NCBI GenBank assembly: GCA_035079385.1
Contig: JAVHKY010000001.1
Span: 963,001 to 1,027,000, forward strand
Length of the DNA: 64,000 nucleotides
Direction: 5' to 3'
DNA from: Aspidiotus rigidus
Taxonomy: Eukaryota; Arthropoda; Insecta; Hemiptera; Diaspididae
Each line of letters starts with the position of its first letter. Positions within the stretch are counted from its first letter, which is position 1. The notes under the pieces are model-generated. The model was not told the DNA's origin. It made no database searches and saw only the letters and a list, made by a program, of their open reading frames with translations. Positions 11,540 through 24,324 of this stretch are shown here, one piece after another. The translations under genes and the position numbers were made by a program.

Positions 11540-12215
11540 ACCTTATTGTTGGAAGACCCCTGGGAGCATCAGGATCCTGAAGCCTCACTTCGTGCCGGCC
11601 CATCTCTCTACTTTCGATCGTCTGCCAAGTTTTCTAGAAGATTGAAAATAGTCATTGAGGAACGGAAGCTGATTCCCGATCTTCAACTTGACTTTCGCAA
11701 AAGCTCGACCAAGTGCTCCGAGTAGCAGATGATATCCGCCAGTGATTAGAAAATTTTTAGACGCAAGTAATATGTTCCGACAAGGTGTGGTATGAAAGCT
11801 TCATCAACAGCTAAACCAAATATTACCATCGATATACCTTTCTATCATATAGGCTTTTCCGGAATATACGATGAAGCGGCCTCAATACCTTACCTCGTGG
11901 AGGCAGGAGTACAGAAGGAACTACGCTCGCAACGTTGGTCCTGTCCTCCCACAAAAAAGAAGAAGTCGCAGTTAGCCGCCTATGAAAGGCAGTCGATTAG
12001 ATTTTGATCTGGGTGAGATGATGAACCAAATCGATCAGGGTTGACTTCACATTAAGACCACAGAACAGTCAACAATGAAATCATCTCTACAGCCAATTCA
12101 GTGCGTTATCTGGGGCTACATCTCGATTTGAAGTTAATTTAGGCAAAATACGCGCGACGAAAAGCGAGATGATAATACTACTGGCTTCCGGGCTACCACT
12201 GAAAGGTGAGCCTTG
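11540..12215 (+). pseudogene. Jockey-like retrotransposon reverse transcriptase relic
   Basis: Successive frames carry Jockey-clade RT blocks in the right order. An IEERKLIPDLQLDFRKSST segment (about 11655-11715) matches the block before motif A. KFLDASNMF (11751-11777) stands where FLDvsqAFD, motif A, is expected. A segment with EAGVQ (near 11900) sits where AGVPQGS would be. VRYLGLHLDLK (12101-12133) is the C-terminal YLGLHLD block, followed by decayed thumb sequence. The catalytic YADD segment is missing between the last two, so there is an internal deletion as well as frameshifts and stops. The enzyme would reverse-transcribe the element RNA at the target nick. This copy is dead. Confidence 0.65.
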
Positions 12216-12286
12216 ACAGCCCCACTCATGCATGAATACAAGATGAGAATGTATACTTCTTTAAAATAAATGTTGGGAATAAGGTT

Positions 12287-12429
12287 CAGTGGTGCAGCCA
12301 GAAAATTTTTCAGAGGGGGTTTCAAACAAAATTTACCCTTGTCAGTAATTTTAGTGATATTCCAAAGCAAATTTTTCAGTCTTGGGGGACGTCTAGGCCA
12401 CCAATCCATTCCTCCTGGGTACACCACTA
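12287..12429. mobile_element. Small hAT-like MITE
   Basis: The left terminus CAGTGGTGCAGCCAG and right terminus CTGGGTACACCACTA are imperfect inverted repeats of the CAGTGG type seen in hAT elements. No clear 8-bp target duplication is visible. It fuses with the minus-strand frame of the neighbouring Penelope-like relic and gives that frame its unrelated C-terminal tail. Confidence 0.4.
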
Positions 12430-12433
12430 AGAA

Positions 12434-13305
12434 CGACGTATGAGGTTCATAAGAATACATATTTCTCTCCATCGTGATTACATTGTTCAAGAAATTCGTT
12501 TTTGTCCTCATTGCCTTTGCTATTTCCGTCTCTTTCCACAGAGTTTTCTTCCCTTCATGCGGTTTTCTACGTATGCGATTTCGAATATTCTTCATACGAT
12601 GTTTGCCAAATAGTGACTTCCCATCCTCTTTCTCCGTTGATGTTTCATACTCCTTTCTCCTGACGCCGAACTTTCTCGCAGTCTTACCTATGTAGATACC
12701 TTCGCACTGTTCACAACTGAGCACGTACACCCTGCTCAAGCTTCCCTTGCCCCTTTCCTCCGTCTGGTCGTTGCTTATTCTCTTCACCACGGGTGGGTTG
12801 TTATGGATGCCCACATTCACCATTGCCACTGAACGCCTTTATCATCTTGTTTGTATACTTTCCTATATGAACGGAGCAGCTTCTCACTGTCTGTCATGAG
12901 TTCCCTTCTTTGCTTACATTTCTCCAAGGACTTCTTCGACCACGTCTTTACAGTAGCTGTTGGGTAATGTGATCCGTTTCACTATCTCAATTTCTTTCCT
13001 CCATTTTTCATTCTTCTCCAGAAAATAAATTACTCGGTAGCAGTGGTTCTGAATCGCGGCTAACTTGTACCTGGGTGGCGTTAGGAGTCGTTTGAGATGA
13101 TCGTGCTGGGGTGCGTGGGCTTCCTGTAAATTTTGTATTCCATCCTGTTGTTCTCCAGTGTGAGTGTTAGATCCAGATAGTTTTGATGTTTTCATTCATC
13201 ACATTCATTTCCAAAAGGAATGGTTCGCCTGTCTATTAAAGCCTGACCACACAAGAAGGATATCATCTACGTATATAGCAGATGTTTGATTATGTAAAAC
13301 TAGTA
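12434..13305 (-). pseudogene. Penelope-like element relic (RT end plus GIY-YIG)
   Basis: The minus strand begins inside the RT: SAIYVDDILLVWSGFN (about 13285-13235) carries the YVDD catalytic box. A frameshifted block follows, with NLQEAHAP standing in for the iYRKPTHP motif in another frame, then YKLAAIQNHCYRVIYFLEKN (about 13073-13014) typical of the Penelope RT-endonuclease linker. After stops, an open frame (start 12829) carries a GIY-YIG nuclease: VYVLSC, then GIYIGKTARKF (residues 44-54), an FGKHRM block and LNN near residue 115. Penelope-like elements pair RT with GIY-YIG nuclease for integration. The 5' part of the RT is missing. The C-terminal 100 residues of the frame are antisense MITE/Jockey sequence, not Penelope. 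Confidence 0.7.
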
Positions 13306-16300
13306 TAATTTAATTTGGTATAAGCTACATTCTTTACTTGGAATTCTGACTAAAACTTGAGAGGAGAAGGTTGGCCCCTAAAACCCTTCTCGAGTACGCC
13401 TTTGATGGTGTTCTCCAGCCACAAATCGTAAGATATGTTTGGGAGTATCGATTAGGTAGAGAATTATTTTTTATGAAATCCCGCGATATTAATCAAATCC
13501 GGATTAGAAAATTCCTCGCGACAGGGTTACAAATTTGATCCATCTGAACAGAGGTCTCGAAAATATACCATTCCTAAAAAAAAATGGATGTGCCCCATAT
13601 GTGAGAACAAATCAATTCGGTTTCGGAGCCGTTTCACAGTTTCAAAACGGCTCCGGAGCCAAAATACGACACAACTTGATACAAACGAGCTAATTTCGGG
13701 TATCATATGAACATTCTATAATCCGATTGTTTGTAAGGGCGAAAATTTCGCTTGGAATAAGAATTCGTAGACAGACCGTGAATTCATCGCCAAACAATAG
13801 TATTTTCTATCTTATTCTAAATCTACCTCCTCGTTTAAGGAAGACGGGAGTTCTCATCTCCGTATTAACGAACACCACTTTGACCTAGACCTATATTATG
13901 TACTATAGGTGTATCATGTATAAACGATTGAAATTCGTCACCCTTTTCGCGTCCAACTTGAATTGTTTCTTCACAAACTCGTTTGTCGTAACAATCCAGT
14001 TTTTAAATCCTTTAGTTCGCGGTTTTCAGTATGCAATACAGGTACATCGCGAGTCTATACTAATGAAACTCGTTTTTCATAACCGCGAACTAACGTTTAA
14101 CAATTCCCGCAGGATTTTTTTACATCTCGAAGAGCATCAGTATCGAGTCGGAGATCGTACAATGTAGTTGCAATTTTTCTCGCTTTTGTCTGGAATATTT
14201 CTCTGGTTTAAATGGTGTGTTATCCAAAATTGGTGAGTAGATTTACGAAGAAATTAAAATTAAGAGACCATTACTTTCTTGTTCGATAACTTGTCGCGAG
14301 TTTTATTCTTTCCCTTTCATCTCGCACAATTAAAGCCCCTTTGCCCGATAAAATATCTTACAAATGGCAAACTTCGATGTGAGAGTTCGGTAATCGTGCG
14401 TCACCTCACAGTTCTCGGTAAGTGAAGTACTACCTACTCTATTCTGCGTCTTCTAAATCAAGTCAAAAGTAAAAGTTCCTGGACGTAGAGAACTCAAATG
14501 AAATAAATTGACTAGTGGTGGTTTCTAGGCTAAGTAAGTCGACATTTTGGCCCATAGTCTCTTCTTCAATACTTTGGAGAGTGGATATTGACTACCTACA
14601 AGTTTCTTCTGGAAGAGATTTTTTTTCTTACTATTTCACCGCAATTATGGACGAGAATGTCCAGACATTCACACTCGGGATAACAATGGAATTATTTACC
14701 TAGTCTAGACAGCTGATGATGGAAATATTTATCGCGTGGAAACGGTGCGGTATTATTGTTTTGATATACACACCGTATCGCTATTTTCAAGTGCGTAATC
14801 ACATCTCACCTTAGTAGGTCAACCATCACCCTAAATTACAAAATAGGGTCAGGATACCGTCAATAGTATTCTGATCCGGGACACCGGTAATTTGTGTATT
14901 TGTAAACAGGACGAACTAGTTGCAATACAGCATAATAGTCTCGACCCCAATTATAGTTAACATTTTTTTTTTTTTTTTTTTTTTTTCATGCACACGCAGC
15001 ACGCGCTTCAGAAAACAAGTCTTGCACTTTCGTATAGTGTTATTGTAATGTAATTTTGCTCCCAAACATAATCTACGTATAATTCATTCTAAATTCGAGT
15101 ACATCCATAAGCTGGGTGAAACAGTTAACATAATTATTTAGAAAGTGGTCGAAATAATTTCTATGGTCGCGGAAAAACCCCACGTGCTCGCAATCGTCTA
15201 TCTATAAAATCGTTCATTAAATTACTCTTTAATTACAATACAAAACAAAATTCATTAATTTCTATACGCCCCGGCTCCGCGTAACACACTCTCGCAAATT
15301 TTCCAATGACACGCTTCGTTTTCGGATTCTAAAGTTCTTTTTTTCTATTCGCTAATATTTTCCTTACTTTCGATTGGAATAAAAAAATAAATGTTCAGTA
15401 GCTGGCTAAAAAAAAAGTGCCTATACGCATCTGCTCCGTAAAAAATGAGGAAAAATTTATACTCTAAAATGTATTTTTATCGGCTCCGCCTTCAGGCAGG
15501 CTTTTTATAGCGTAAGAATACATTATTTTTTTTCTCTCATTTTCGCTTTCCTATTTGTAGTTTTTATTTACGAAAAATACATTCGCACGATGCGCTTATT
15601 TTCGTCCAATGCGACGATATTTTTTTTTCGATACCGCGAATACCCTGTCGCTGGAAAAAATAGAAAGATGGCCGCCGCCAAATTTTTTCCCCCTCGCGTC
15701 TTGAAAAGTTGTCATCGTGACGAAGGTGCGCGCGCAAAAGCTTTTATTTTGTTCGATAAGTGCGCGAGTATACACGCGTGGCATTTGACGTACTTTTAGC
15801 GGCACTTTTATCCACTCCCTTCGTAACCCAGACGTGCACTCGCGTCGTTATCTCTTTTTCGCATTCTCTCCGTTTTCCATATTCGTTTTCGCGCTTTCTA
15901 TCAATCGGAAAAAAATAATTTCATTTTGTTCGAAGATCCACCCACCCAGACGCGTCATTTTTCAACACTTCGAATATTCGCTCTATTGACACGATGCAGC
16001 GTTCGCACTGAGTGCATCGGTGGTCGCGTAAGCCAGCGGGCATTCGCCGCAGCACACGGCCGTCTAACTGCACTCGAAATATTGAAAAAGTTCAACTTTT
16101 CAGCGACACAAGGGCTTGTAGAACGGCTTTAGCCTCGAATACTGACTGCAAAGTTACTCGATAAGAGTATAGGGAATGAAGAAAATCATACCGAGGATCG
16201 TAAAACGAGAATTTTGTCAATAAATGCATACGAAACGAGTAGCAACCTTTTACCTTCTCGATTCGCAAAGGGAAGTTCGATAAGGAGATGAAAACGAGTA

Positions 16301-16785
16301 TAATTTTATAATTTCGTAATTCATTCAAACCCCTTGATTCAATTTATTATAGAGGAAACTGGTCAGATTTTCGAAAAATTTCATTATTTAATACCTGACT
16401 AGTTGGAATCCTGCTTATCTAAAGATGAATGGATGAATGAAAATCCAGAAATTTTTACGAGTATCCCGTCAATGAAATTATTCATCGTCGTGAATTTCCA
16501 TCATCATGGAGCAATATACTATGTAAATACATATGAAAAAAAAGTTGAAGTACTTCATTCCAAAAACAACCAATTACACTCTTCGATTTTCTATACCGAC
16601 CCAACATTTTGGAATATTGTTTCAATAGTTCATTCTCTTTTTCAAGGATTTCTACGTGGTCGATACATATGAGTGTAGAGAGGGGGGGGGAGGAGGAAAT
16701 AAAAATTCCGGTCATGCATTTATACATCTACACATACATGAGGAAAGGGGACTAGGAGAAATTTCAACTTTCGAGTTGTACATTT
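13306..16785. other. No gene seen; two short inverted repeats
   Basis: No recognisable protein. A 10-bp-arm hairpin lies at 13625-13654 (GGAGCCGTTT and AAACGGCTCC). A perfect 13-bp inverted pair TTAGTTCGCGGTT/AACCGCGAACTAA lies at 14012-14024 and 14081-14093. A poly(T) run covers 14963-14986. The 15200-16130 part is CpG-rich relative to its surroundings. At 16741-16785 there is a stub of HEL-m-like sequence interrupted by the next element. Confidence 0.4.
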
Positions 16786-17928
16786 CCGATGAACCATGTC
16801 GACTGTCGACTGGACGTCGATTTTCGGTCGACGCTGTAAATCGCGTCGATCTTGAGTCGATTTAGTTCCGCCTTAAAGTCGACCACAAGTAGACTGGAAG
16901 ATAAGTCATCATCAACGTCAAAATTGAGTCGACTCGCGCGATATTGAATTTAAATTCATGAAAATCGACTACTATGATGCGCGTCGCTCTCAAGTTGATT
17001 TGTAGTTTCTGGTAATGTCCGCAAGTCGACTTCAAATCGACCTCAAACCGAACTGGAGTCGATATTGAGTTTATATTTTTCGACTGATTTAAAATGTCGA
17101 TCCGTAGTCGATTTTGAGTCATGTTTCACAAAATTTTGAATTCTTACGTCGATATTCAATGCTAGTAAAATACAAGCAGGTTGTCTTCGAATTGTCCTGA
17201 TATCGACGTCGATGTGAGGTCGATTTATAGTTGACTAGCGTATATTACCAAACTACAAATCGATTTGAGATCGACAAAAAATTTGTAGAAGTCGATACGA
17301 AATCGACGTCGGTTTCAGGTCGACATCAATCTATAGTACCGAGTCTCGTCAACGATGGGTCGGTAGTAAAAATTTAGATGCCAGTGTAAATTTTGCTATT
17401 AATGGTAGCGAGGAACCCGCATGTTTCGTGCCCTTCGGCAAAAGAGGTACCTAAAATTAGATGTCGGACGCGAATGCTAGTGCGTTTGTAGGCGCGGAAC
17501 TCGTTTTGAAAGTTGAAATCTTTTCAAGTACCCCTCCTATCATATACAGCTCGGAAATTGATTCAAGTTCCTCTCCTATCGTGTATAGCTTGAAATCGGC
17601 ATTTTTTCAAGTCCCCCTTCTATCATGTATATCTCGAAGATCTAAATTTTTTTTTCAAGTCCCACGACATACCGCGCCGCGCCTGGCAGCTATCATGTAC
17701 AGGTTCCAAGTCCCAATTTTTCCAAGTCGACGTCATCAGTCTCGGTTGCACTCGCGGAAATTACCAGAAAATGCCCCCGAACAAAAGGGATAGCGAGTTC
17801 CTCACTGAAAAAAACGGATTCCAGTGGATTTTTTGTCGACATAGGCGGAAGTATACCGACTGAAAATCGACTAACGGGTTGATATGGAGTCGAAGCGACG
17901 TCGATTTCGAGTCGATATAGTTCATCGG
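16786..17928. mobile_element. TCGA-dense TIR element, non-autonomous
   Basis: The left terminus CCGATGAACCATGTCGACT and right terminus AGTCGATATAGTTCATCGG form an imperfect inverted repeat (two mismatches over 19). From 16798 to 17330 I count 25 TCGA tetramers, mostly as GTCGA or TCGAC in both orientations, where only a few would be expected. No coding frame resembles a transposase. The host on both sides looks like one HEL-m-type stretch split by this insertion. No clear target duplication. A HEL-m fragment (17408-17800) is nested inside. The superfamily is unknown. Confidence 0.6.
17408..17800 (+). repeat. HEL-m fragment nested in the TCGA-dense element
   Basis: Contains GCGAGGAACCCGC and three or four diverged 45-bp units (CAAGTACCCCTCCTATCATA, then GTTCCTCTCCTATCGTG, then GTCCCCCTTCTATCATG) ending near CAGGTTCCAAGTCCC. 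Terminal hairpins are not intact. Confidence 0.45.
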
Positions 17929-18839
17929 GTTTTGAGAGGGACTTTGAAAAATTCAGATTATCATAATCGATCATAATCGACTATCGAAATCGAAATATCT
18001 CCCATTACACAGGTTCATTGATCGCCTCACATTCTGTACTTTTTTTATACTGTTCCATAGGAACCCGCGGACGACCTTAATTTGATTTTTGTCACCGTGA
18101 ACTATTTTTCGTGAATTTCACTCCAGCACCACGTATAATTATATTGTTAGCCTCCTTTTGTTTTTAAAGTTTTTATTCTCAAATTCACCTCTATGTATAA
18201 TAATTCGATCTTAACAAAAATGCTTCTCTTCAAGTCATCCCTGAAATAAAACTCACTTTCCTTTTTTTTTTTTTTTGTATCAATACTGGAGAACAGTAGT
18301 AATTTAATGCTCACAAAAAAATTATTTCCTGTTTAATCATGTGTAATCTATTTTAATCCGAATTTTCTTCTGAAGTCTAGCTTTCTAAGTTTCCGATTGA
18401 GAACACTCGATGCAGGCTTAGGAAACCCTCAACCCCTCCTCAAGAAGAAGTAAAGAAGAAAACAAAGGTTTTTCTCTTCTAAGACGTTCAAAACAAAATT
18501 TTTTACTGAAAATAATGACTATTGAATTCTTTTTACATTATTTTTTCCTAAGAGAGAACCAGTTTTATTCGGAGAGAGGGGGGAGGCTTTCGGAGAAAAT
18601 GTCTCCTGAAAATTGTGGTTTTCAAAAAAATGTAGGCTCTGACCCGATCTAGGGATTTGGAAAAAAATGTCGTCCGTAGAGCAATACAGAATATCTGTGA
18701 CTGATAAACTCAAAAATTTTCCATTTTGAGCCCAAGTCATGGTCTTTCCACTTAGATGACTCCCCAGGCTAAACTGTGTTTGTTGAGGGGGTGAAGGCTC
18801 TGACCTATTTTAAAGACTTGAAAATTTTCGACGTCAGAT
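17929..18839. other. No gene seen
   Basis: AT-rich stretch. GAGAACCAGTTTTATTCGG near 18554 looks like an eroded HEL-m end, but the rest of that element cannot be traced. Confidence 0.35.
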
Positions 18840-20118
18840 TTCTATATAGGTATGACTATAGGGAGGTTCCAAAAATTCAACCTTTCTCTCTTTGATACTA
18901 CTTTCGTAGATATTTGAGAGAGTGATTGTAAATACTACAGTATTGAAAGATTCTACGTAAAATTCTACCAAAATAAAGCCACGTCTGAGTTATTCAGATA
19001 GATTCGGGACTTTAGGAAGAGCCCAAAAATTGTATTTTGTCCGTCCACAGCGATTTTCTGAGAAATTGCGGGAAGTGATCACTGATACGAAAAAATGACC
19101 TCAGTTCAAAAGAATTCTAAGTAAAATTTTCTGCAGTGTGAATCCGCGTTTGAGTCATTTACTTCAATCTAGAGCTTGAAAGGGGAGGTTTTAAAAATTT
19201 CTTATCCAAAACTATTCTATTTCAATTAATTCCAAAGATTTGATACTTTTCTATATTATATAATTTATAAGAAATTCTGGGAAGTAATCGCAAATTAATT
19301 CTGAAAGATTTGTATGGAATTTTATACAAATCGGTATCACTTGGGAAATTTTTGGAAGACCTGCAAGCTCTTTGGAAGATTTTTCATTTGTTTTTCTTTT
19401 CTATTCAGAGCAATGTGAACAAAGGACGAAACACAGTGCGAGATGAAAATGATTGATTTTAAAACGGCTCTTCTGCAAATAAGTTGGTATGTGGAGAGGA
19501 AACAAGAAATATTATCGCTGATTACAGCACAGAGTTGAGTGCATGGCAGCGCAGACAAAATTTTATGTAAAATATTTTAGAAAGTGTGGTATTTCCATTC
19601 ATCTGCGATAACTTCCCAGAATTTCTCGAAAAATGATGCAAAAAAAAGAAAATCAAATTTTTGGAACCTCACCTTGGAGACCCAAACCCATCTCAATGAC
19701 TCGAACGTGCGGTTATTTGAATAAAATTTCACTTAAAGGTATTTCGATAGTATTCGCAGTCATTTCCAAAATTTTCTCAAAAAATTATTAGAATTTTTAG
19801 AGTGTCCTCTTGAAGCCTGAACTTATCTGAATGATTCGATCGTGGATTCATTTTGTGGGAAATTTTCCGCAAAGTCTTTCAAATCTGTGGTACTTTAATT
19901 AATTTATAATACCATAATTTTCCAAAATTTCTAAAAAAAAATGGTGCTGAACAAAAAAAAGTCAAATTCTCAAAACTTCCCCCTGAAGCCCCAAACTGGC
20001 GTGAATGGTTCAGAGACCGGTTTATAATGTGTACAAACAATTTTACGAAGAACTTTTTTAAACTGAGGTATTTTTATTCTATCCGTAAATATTTCCCAAA
20101 ATTTTTCGAAAAACTTTC
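18840..20118. repeat. Inverted array of diverged 150-210 bp monomers
   Basis: In the left arm (about 18840-19340) monomers recur in forward orientation, marked by GAGAAATTGCGGGAAGTGAT (19060), GAAATTCTGGGAAGTAATCG (19271) and a GAGTCATT plus GGGGAGGTTTTAAAAATTTC end. In the right arm (about 19560-20118) four copies of the same monomer lie in reverse: CTTCCCAGAATTTCTCG (19614), CATTTCCAAAATTTTCTC (19762), TTTTCCAAAATTTCT (19918) and TTTCCCAAAATTTTTCG (20092). The centre (19340-19560) is unrelated. Monomers are 60-75% alike by eye. Nature unknown: satellite, foldback element or decayed tandem genes. Confidence 0.6.
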
Positions 20119-22043
20119 AGGTAAAGAAGAAATCAGTAGATATGACATGTATGTTTCAGCGCACTGCACTTATTTACCTGACGCATGAGACTTTTTTAGT
20201 ATTTTTGACTAACTCAAAAAATTCTGAAAATCCTCTAGTTTTTAGTATTGAATATTTAACTGTTTTGAAAGCGAATATGAGTCATTTCACTCTGTTTTGC
20301 TCTGCGTTTTCTTCCCTGATGGTTTAAAAATGTTAGAACTTTGTGTCAAATTTCTATCGTTTTCTTCTTTTCTCAACTCTCATTGGAGATGAATTTTGTA
20401 AGATGACAAAATTAACCTTCACCTACTCAAGATCTGAAATTTTCAAAGCTCTTCCAGATGTATATTTGTAGTGCTCTACTGATATTTTTTCAATACACTA
20501 GAAATTTTTTTCAACATATTTACCTATCCCAAAGAAATCATTAAAATCCTCTAATTCTTCTTACTAAATATTTAAGAAGCGCAGGGACCAATTTCCTTCA
20601 TTTTTCATTCAATTTTTAAAGATGCACAGTGAAACACAAGAAACTTAACAATCTTGAATGATTGGTTCGTAGTTTTCTATATTTCTCTACAAGATTGAAA
20701 AATTCAGCTAATACGAGTAATAGGGTTTGAAGACAAGAAATTTATACAACATTTAAGAAAGTGTGAAAATTTTAAACCAACAGAGGGGGATCAAATGATT
20801 CATATTTGTTTTGAAATAATTATTTTATGGAGAAAATTTAGGGAAATTCAATTGTAAGAAAATGTTGAAAAAGTGGGTCCATGATACAAAGAAAACTCGA
20901 GTGCACTAGAGTATTCTATAAAGTATATTACTGCGCCAAGAATTTTTAGTGTTAGAGATTTTCAAAACATTTTGTCAAGAAAGGGTACAAAAAGAGATGA
21001 ATAAAAAGTGGTCTTTGCAACTCATAACCGATAATCCTAAATAATATAATTTACAAAGATGACTTAGGTGTGTCGTGAGATTTTGATTAAACATTACGTA
21101 ATACAAACTAAAAGATGAATTGCCAATTTTTTTTTATTTGCTCGAATTATGTCATCAAAAGTAGTAACCTTACCCAATATATTCCAGCACTTGAATGATG
21201 TCAATTCCAGTTATAATAATATCTAGGACTTGACTCCCATTCTGTCTCGACTTTACTAGATTCTGTTTTATACCATCGCACAAATTTCAGAATTAGAAGA
21301 ACAAGAGGAGGAGGGGTTCCTCAGTAATAACAAGAAACATCCAGATCATTTTGTGTATGTGTACATTGGTGTAGAACTCAAAATTTTCTGTCTCGTCTTT
21401 CTGAGGCCGCAGTTTAGGGAGAAGGAGCCGCGAGGCCTCATGTGGCCATCCATACTGTCAAATATCCTGAAATTTGGGAAAGGAAATTAGTAGAGACATC
21501 AAAATATCAAAACACAACATAATTTGAGACAATATTCGGAGTTTTTGGAAATGATGTCCCGGGGAAATGCCGGCGTATGGAAAAATATGCGGCGATCCGA
21601 TTTGTCTAGATTCAAATAACTAGTAGGTTGAGCTTTTATTATCATCAATATGCTTCAATCGTTTTAGCATGTTTTTACGCAGGTCAGAGAAGAAGGTTGT
21701 ACGTGAGTCATGAAACTTTATTTTTTACCCGTAGGAAGTTTTGTCATCTCATTTAAGGATTTTGCTGCTCTTTTCCTTTGTCTCTTGCAAGCAATTGCAA
21801 AAAAAAAAAAAAAAAAAAGGTTCTCACCCAAAAAATGCGTTGTGACGTTACAATCTTCGTCAATATCTCTCTTTGGTATAGTCGTCAATCAATAGAATAA
21901 TAATACTGAGCGAAGTTTGTTCATAATTATACCTTACATGAAAATTTTGCTTAAAATTTCGTCGTTTATTTGTAATTATATCTTCATGCTGCTGTGTCCC
22001 AGGATGTTTAAGAGAGAAAAAGTCTGGTTGACCAAATATATTT
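20119..22043. other. No gene seen; weak SANT-like frame
   Basis: Mostly AT-rich. On the minus strand near 21450-21300 a stop-free frame begins WPHEASRLLLPKLRPQ and has a spaced KMIWMF. This faintly resembles the Trp-spaced Myb/SANT (trihelix) DNA-binding domain. It is too short and divergent to call. Confidence 0.2.
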
Positions 22044-22252
22044 CAATTTCTTCAGTTGGTTGTCATTAATCTGGCTGAGAACACTTGTATCATGATTATT
22101 TGCGGGGAATCTTTGCATTTTGGATGGTAACAGGCAAAGAGGAACCAAATTTCTCAGGTTCCAGATCTGAGTGGAACAAAAAGGCGCGGATCTCTTGGTT
22201 TCCAGATCTTGATATAAAAAAAAAATCTTCATCTCTTAAGCTCTAGATTTTG
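22044..22252 (-). repeat. Dispersed repeat family R3, copy 1
   Basis: Matches 33598-33795 in opposite orientation: shared blocks CTGAGTGGAACAAA, GGTTCCAGATCT, GGTTTCCAGATCTTG, and the ends CTAGATTTTGGTAG and GAGAACACTT. No coding potential. The element class is unknown. Confidence 0.6.
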
Positions 22253-24324
22253 GTAGGAAAAAAAAAAAAAAAGACTTTCCGTTATATCACACTCAAGGGG
22301 AAGAATGAAACCAAGAGACTCGGATACTGAGGCACAAGGCGACTCAGTCTTGTTTTCTTTCGAAATCAGTATAGGTCTACCTTTGCTCAATCCAGCCAAA
22401 ATTCGCTTTCAGTATCCGTTAAATGCACATCTCGCTCTAAATTTTTCCATTTTTTGTTTCAATTTGACCCTTGTAGTAGATCTGCCAATTGCAATTTTTT
22501 CTCGTTTTCAACTCATTCTTCATCATCTTTTTTCTTTTTTTTCATCCTGCAGTACTCCATCAGTATTTGCTCAGATCTTGGTAATAGCTCAAGGTAATGT
22601 TTTGCATACCCACATTCGATTTTCTGATATTCTCCATTTGTATATTTATTGAAACTTAATGCTTTTTTAAGAACAGTTCAAGAGCAATAAATTGATTTTT
22701 TCTCTTCTTATTCAAATATATAAAGTACTAATTCCTCCACAATTGAATATTATTTTGTTGATTACGAAATACGTTATCACTGCCTTTTATCTGTAATTAA
22801 TACTAAGAAAAAAATCGATTTCCTTTCAAGTACAATTATTTTGAAGACGTCTAGTTTGTAATTTACTTCGCCTTACAAGTCACTTGATATGTTATTCGAA
22901 TCGTGATGGCGGCCATTTCGACCATGTTGTGTTTGGTGGCGAGTGAACTGTTCTTAAATGTCAGTATCGCGTTTGATAAACGACTAAAAGAACGTTCGCA
23001 TTTTCCCCCTTTTCAAAATGAGAATCTCTTCTGTGCTGTAGTCGTACGCACGTAAGATATACACCATTCTCCGAAGGGTTCGCATTCTTTCAAGTCATTA
23101 AGTTGCCGACTGAATTTTAAATTAAAATGAGAATTCGCTCGGGAACTAAGAAGGAAAAGAAAACTACTGTATGCACGCTCACATACTGCGAGCTAAATGT
23201 ATGCGAAATTTTAGCCGGTCGTTGCTTCGGAAATATTTAGATGGGTTCGAGTTTAATTTATCGGTTATACGACGGAAAATAGCGCGTACAGTTTGAGAGA
23301 GAATTAATTTTACGTTTTCTTTGCTCGAAACCATACGTTTTCTTTTGTGGATGGTGAAAATGAATTTTATCGACTCAATGATAGACGAAATTTGTTAATT
23401 ACAATAAGTGAAAAGAAAAAATATCATACGTATGATGACAAAACGGAATTTTTAACCAGATTAATATTGACTTATTTCTTGACAGTCCCCTAGTCAAAAA
23501 ATTAAGTGTGGTTTTCAATTGAATTGCTGTGATGCGAATCGAGATACTTACAACAATATGTGCTTCACTCAATTTTTGAAGAATTTTCATACAATTGAGG
23601 AGAGCTTCATATTATACAATGATTACAAGCTTCAATTATCTCAATTTCATTGGCTAAAATTTAAATAATCAATTCAAAGGTTTACGACCACTTCAGAATC
23701 GAAACTCAATGTTTACAGAAGAAAGCGAGGAAAAAAGTATAAATACTCTTGAAGGAAATAAAGATCGTGATAATAATAAGGATAATAATTGATAATCATT
23801 ACAAAAATTTACGATTACCTTAAAAGTCCAATAACAATGGAAAAAAGAAGAAAAAAAAAAAAAAGTAATGATGAATCATTTGAACGGAGACTGAAAAGAG
23901 AGATGGATTAAAATAGAATTTAAATTAGGCCATATTATAAGAATGCACCTACATTAATTGCTCATTTTTATTATAACTCTAATAAAGAGTATTTGACCCA
24001 CGAGTTTTTCTTTCAAAAAAGTTATTTTTTAATTACTCTTTTTCTGATCATAATCTTAAATTTTTTGGAGTCACTTTAGACATGTCTAGATAAATCAGTT
24101 TGACTTGATTTATCAGCATTAATTTCTCAGCAAAAACATATTTTCAAGTCTTGTAACATCCACCATATGGATCTTCAAAATGCTGTACATTCCGAATTTT
24201 CCTATTCAATATTACTTCAAGTACCTATTTATAAAGTTACCAGTAGCGCCGACTTTGGAGATTCATTGAGAGGGCATATTTTTTAAAAATAATTGAAAAA
24301 TAATGTGCAAAATCGTTCTTTTTA
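22253..24324. other. No gene seen
   Basis: Includes an A run (22260-22273) and a long ORF-like stretch at 22305-22652 without recognisable domains. The 22900-23350 part is less AT-rich and contains GATGGCGGCCATTTCG. Nothing else is supported. Confidence 0.35.

Noticed and set aside
12134..12430. C-terminal 100 residues of the minus ORF as a novel nuclease domain
   Set aside because: This part is antisense to the Jockey relic and a small MITE; the Penelope protein ends near 12434.
22305..22652. 115-codon ORF near the R3 copy
   Set aside because: T-rich sequence giving a hydrophobic Phe/Leu-rich translation, with no family resemblance.
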